Below, piece by piece: positions 25,446-27,045 of a DNA stretch of 27,045 bases (positions within the stretch are counted from its first letter, which is position 1; each line of letters opens with the position of its first letter). The DNA is from Gracilaria caudata. Taxonomy: Eukaryota > Rhodophyta > Florideophyceae > Gracilariales > Gracilariaceae. The notes under the pieces were generated by a model. The model was given only the letters and a program-made list of their open reading frames with translations, was not told the DNA's origin and did no database searches. Position numbers and translations under genes: made by a program. The stretch lies in NCBI GenBank assembly GCA_030374735.1, contig JASCIV010000271.1, positions 1 to 27,045 of the forward strand, in the 5' to 3' direction.

Positions 25446-27045
25446 TCACTTGGTAGATTTTACAGCGTAAGAGCATCTCTATCCCCGTGCACGCTGCGTG
25501 AGCAAATTTGAGCACGCAGGGCCAGCGTGATTTTTCGAGAATTGCGAGAATCACGCAGCGCCTGAGGTAAAAACGCACTACTCAAGTTGATCCAAGCTTG
25601 TTCGAAGGCGGTGAGGATAATTAAATTACACTGTCTCCAATGAATCTCTTTCAGCCACAGCTTGACCACGAGGATGTTTCACCCTCGTCACCGGACGGAA
25701 ATAATTCGTAATCAATCGACGTCAATTTAGTGCAACACTTAGAGAAGAAATCAAGCTTTGAGTGTTTTGAAGATGAAGATGTAAGCATTCAACAACAGCA
25801 GACATTGTCATTCACAACAAATAAAACTGCCTGTAGCAAAACGAATGATATGCTGATCAGCGATTCTGATGCATATTTTAACGCTGAAAACAAAAATGAT
25901 CTGCTACAGAGCACACGAAAAACAAATGCATTGTAACTCACGTTTGATTTAAATGTTACTGATACTAAAATTACTCAGCTCATGCAATCACAAGATGATT
26001 TCTATTGCGTCAAATTCGTTTGACCGCATAACAAGCATAAAAAGCACAGCACACAGCCACTGACGATTTTTGGTCAAGTTTGTTTCTTTATCTTACTGAT
26101 TTGATGGACAAAAAAACATTTTAATTCGAAGATATGGAGACTTCTAATTCGGACATTCAAGATCAACAACAAGAACGTCATGCATTTCAGCGTAATGATA
26201 AACGACAAGCATGGAAATACAACAAAGCATTCAATGTCGTCTGTAGTATTCCACTAATGCTTGTAGGCACTCGGTAGCGGTGTGGCAAACCTCGAACAAC
26301 CACCAGATGTGGGCGTCGCCTTGGAAGCGAAACTGAGTCTTCTAAGTCGGGAGACGAGTTTATGCAGTATTCCACTAATGCCTGTAGGCCCTCGGTAGCG
26401 GTGCAGAAAACCACGAGAAAACCACAACATGTGGGCGTCGCCTTGCCAGCGACTTACCTTAGACACTCTCCTCTTCGTGCTACGGTGAGCCGTACAGTAT
26501 CGATGAAGTGACGCGAAATGCGCGTGTGTACAGGTTTTGATTCGTTATGGGTGGTACGATAGTGCGCGAGATCGTGCAATATTCAGTCGGGGAGAGGAAC
26601 ACACCAACACACACAAAATAAGCAGACACTAAATAAGCAATAAAATAAACGAAACACAGCGAAAAAAGGCGCACAACAGAGGTGATCCTCCGGGCAAGAG
26701 CTATGACTCGGAAGTTTTAGGCGCCGCAACATAGGTGCTCCTAGTGTCGAAATCGACTAAGGATTCCTCGCACTTCAAGTTGAAGTTGTAGAAGGTTGGT
26801 TGTGTAGTGCAACCCCTGGGGGTCTCTCGGTTTCGAGGATGGTTTTCATAAGTTCCGTGTCGGATCAGTGTCAAGGATGATGAAGTTATGAGTGGCACGA
26901 TGACGTGATATCCAGGACTGGATTTGGAACATCTGGACAGATGCTTGAGCTGGTCACGATTGTGGAATATTTCAGTAATTGTTAGAAATACCCATAGGGT
27001 TCTGCAGCATTGCTGTATGGCCCATGGATGGGAGATGCACAGTAA
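25446..27045. other. AT-rich non-coding region
   Basis: No supported gene up to the window end. The only structure I see is the two-copy repeat at 26245-26452. Reading frames are short; one plus-strand frame at 25730-25936 is Asn/Asp/Ser-rich, lacks an ATG at its left end and is not trusted. Confidence 0.45.
26245..26452. repeat. Two-copy direct repeat, 121-bp period
   Basis: An ~86-bp unit at 26245-26330 recurs at 26366-26452. Shared words are agtattccactaatgc, tgtaggc, ctcggtagcggtg, and atgtgggcgtcgccttg ending in agcga. About 35 bp of unrelated sequence separates the copies. This could be a truncated satellite or minisatellite, or a pair of small RNA genes; there is no tRNA-like T-loop. 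Confidence 0.75.

Noticed and set aside
26245..26452. CRISPR-like array
   Set aside because: Only two ~86-bp copies in eukaryotic-style DNA; no short regular repeats or cas genes.
26187..26466. Minus-strand frames spanning the 121-bp-period repeats
   Set aside because: Similar peptides arise only because the DNA is repeated. The frames differ between copies and show no domain.

Overview
The window looks like nuclear DNA of a unicellular alga. Almost every convincing gene is a single uninterrupted reading frame starting at an ATG, often preceded by an A-rich context (caaaATG), and several have TATA-like boxes 40-110 bp upstream. There are no bacterial operons or Shine-Dalgarno spacing. A GDT1-type transporter carries a long N-terminal presequence beginning MAFGSIAFL, with an early Phe as in red-algal and glaucophyte plastid presequences, and a DnaJ-type zinc-finger membrane protein resembles plastid LQY1/BSD2 relatives. 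An intron-poor red-lineage alga (Porphyridium-like) fits best, but this is inference from sequence style and not a database match.

Layout. (1) 1-4.3 kb is GC-rich and carries conserved housekeeping-type genes: a WD40 protein resembling the N-terminus of EDC4/VARICOSE (663-1928, +), a GDT1/UPF0016 cation transporter (2687-3829, +) and a four-CxxCxGxG zinc-finger protein (3875-4300, -). (2) From about 4.4 kb the base composition becomes more AT-rich and the content changes to accessory genes. These are a CENP-B/Tigger/pogo-like transposase gene that seems to lack its third catalytic acid (5963-7855), an orphan four-helix membrane protein (8963-9736), half of a bacterial-type PI-PLC domain (13269-13967, -), and seven small proteins sharing one architecture (4481-5152 -, 10876-11358, 12152-12661, 15050-15550, 17242-17505, 18009-18509, 19438-19794). 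(3) 20.2-21.4 kb holds two divergent, disrupted or spliced membrane-protein reading frames. (4) 23060-24760 encodes an ankyrin-repeat/TIR protein with the TIR catalytic glutamate retained. (5) 24.8-27.0 kb has no convincing gene but contains a 312-bp MITE with TA target duplication, a 32-bp perfect palindrome beside it, and a two-copy 121-bp-period repeat.

The strongest candidate for an undescribed system is the seven-member family. Each has a variable polar or proline-rich N-terminus followed by a C-terminal hairpin of two transmembrane helices around a short basic loop (GLRG-type). Two pairs are clear segmental duplicates that include promoter and 3' flanks. Two members start with an identical EPSAP motif, which matches the P[ST]AP signal known to bind the ESCRT-I UEV domain. 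The family's function is unknown to me. The TIR-ankyrin protein nearby would suit a cell-death or immune NADase, but there is no direct sequence evidence that it works with the small membrane proteins.
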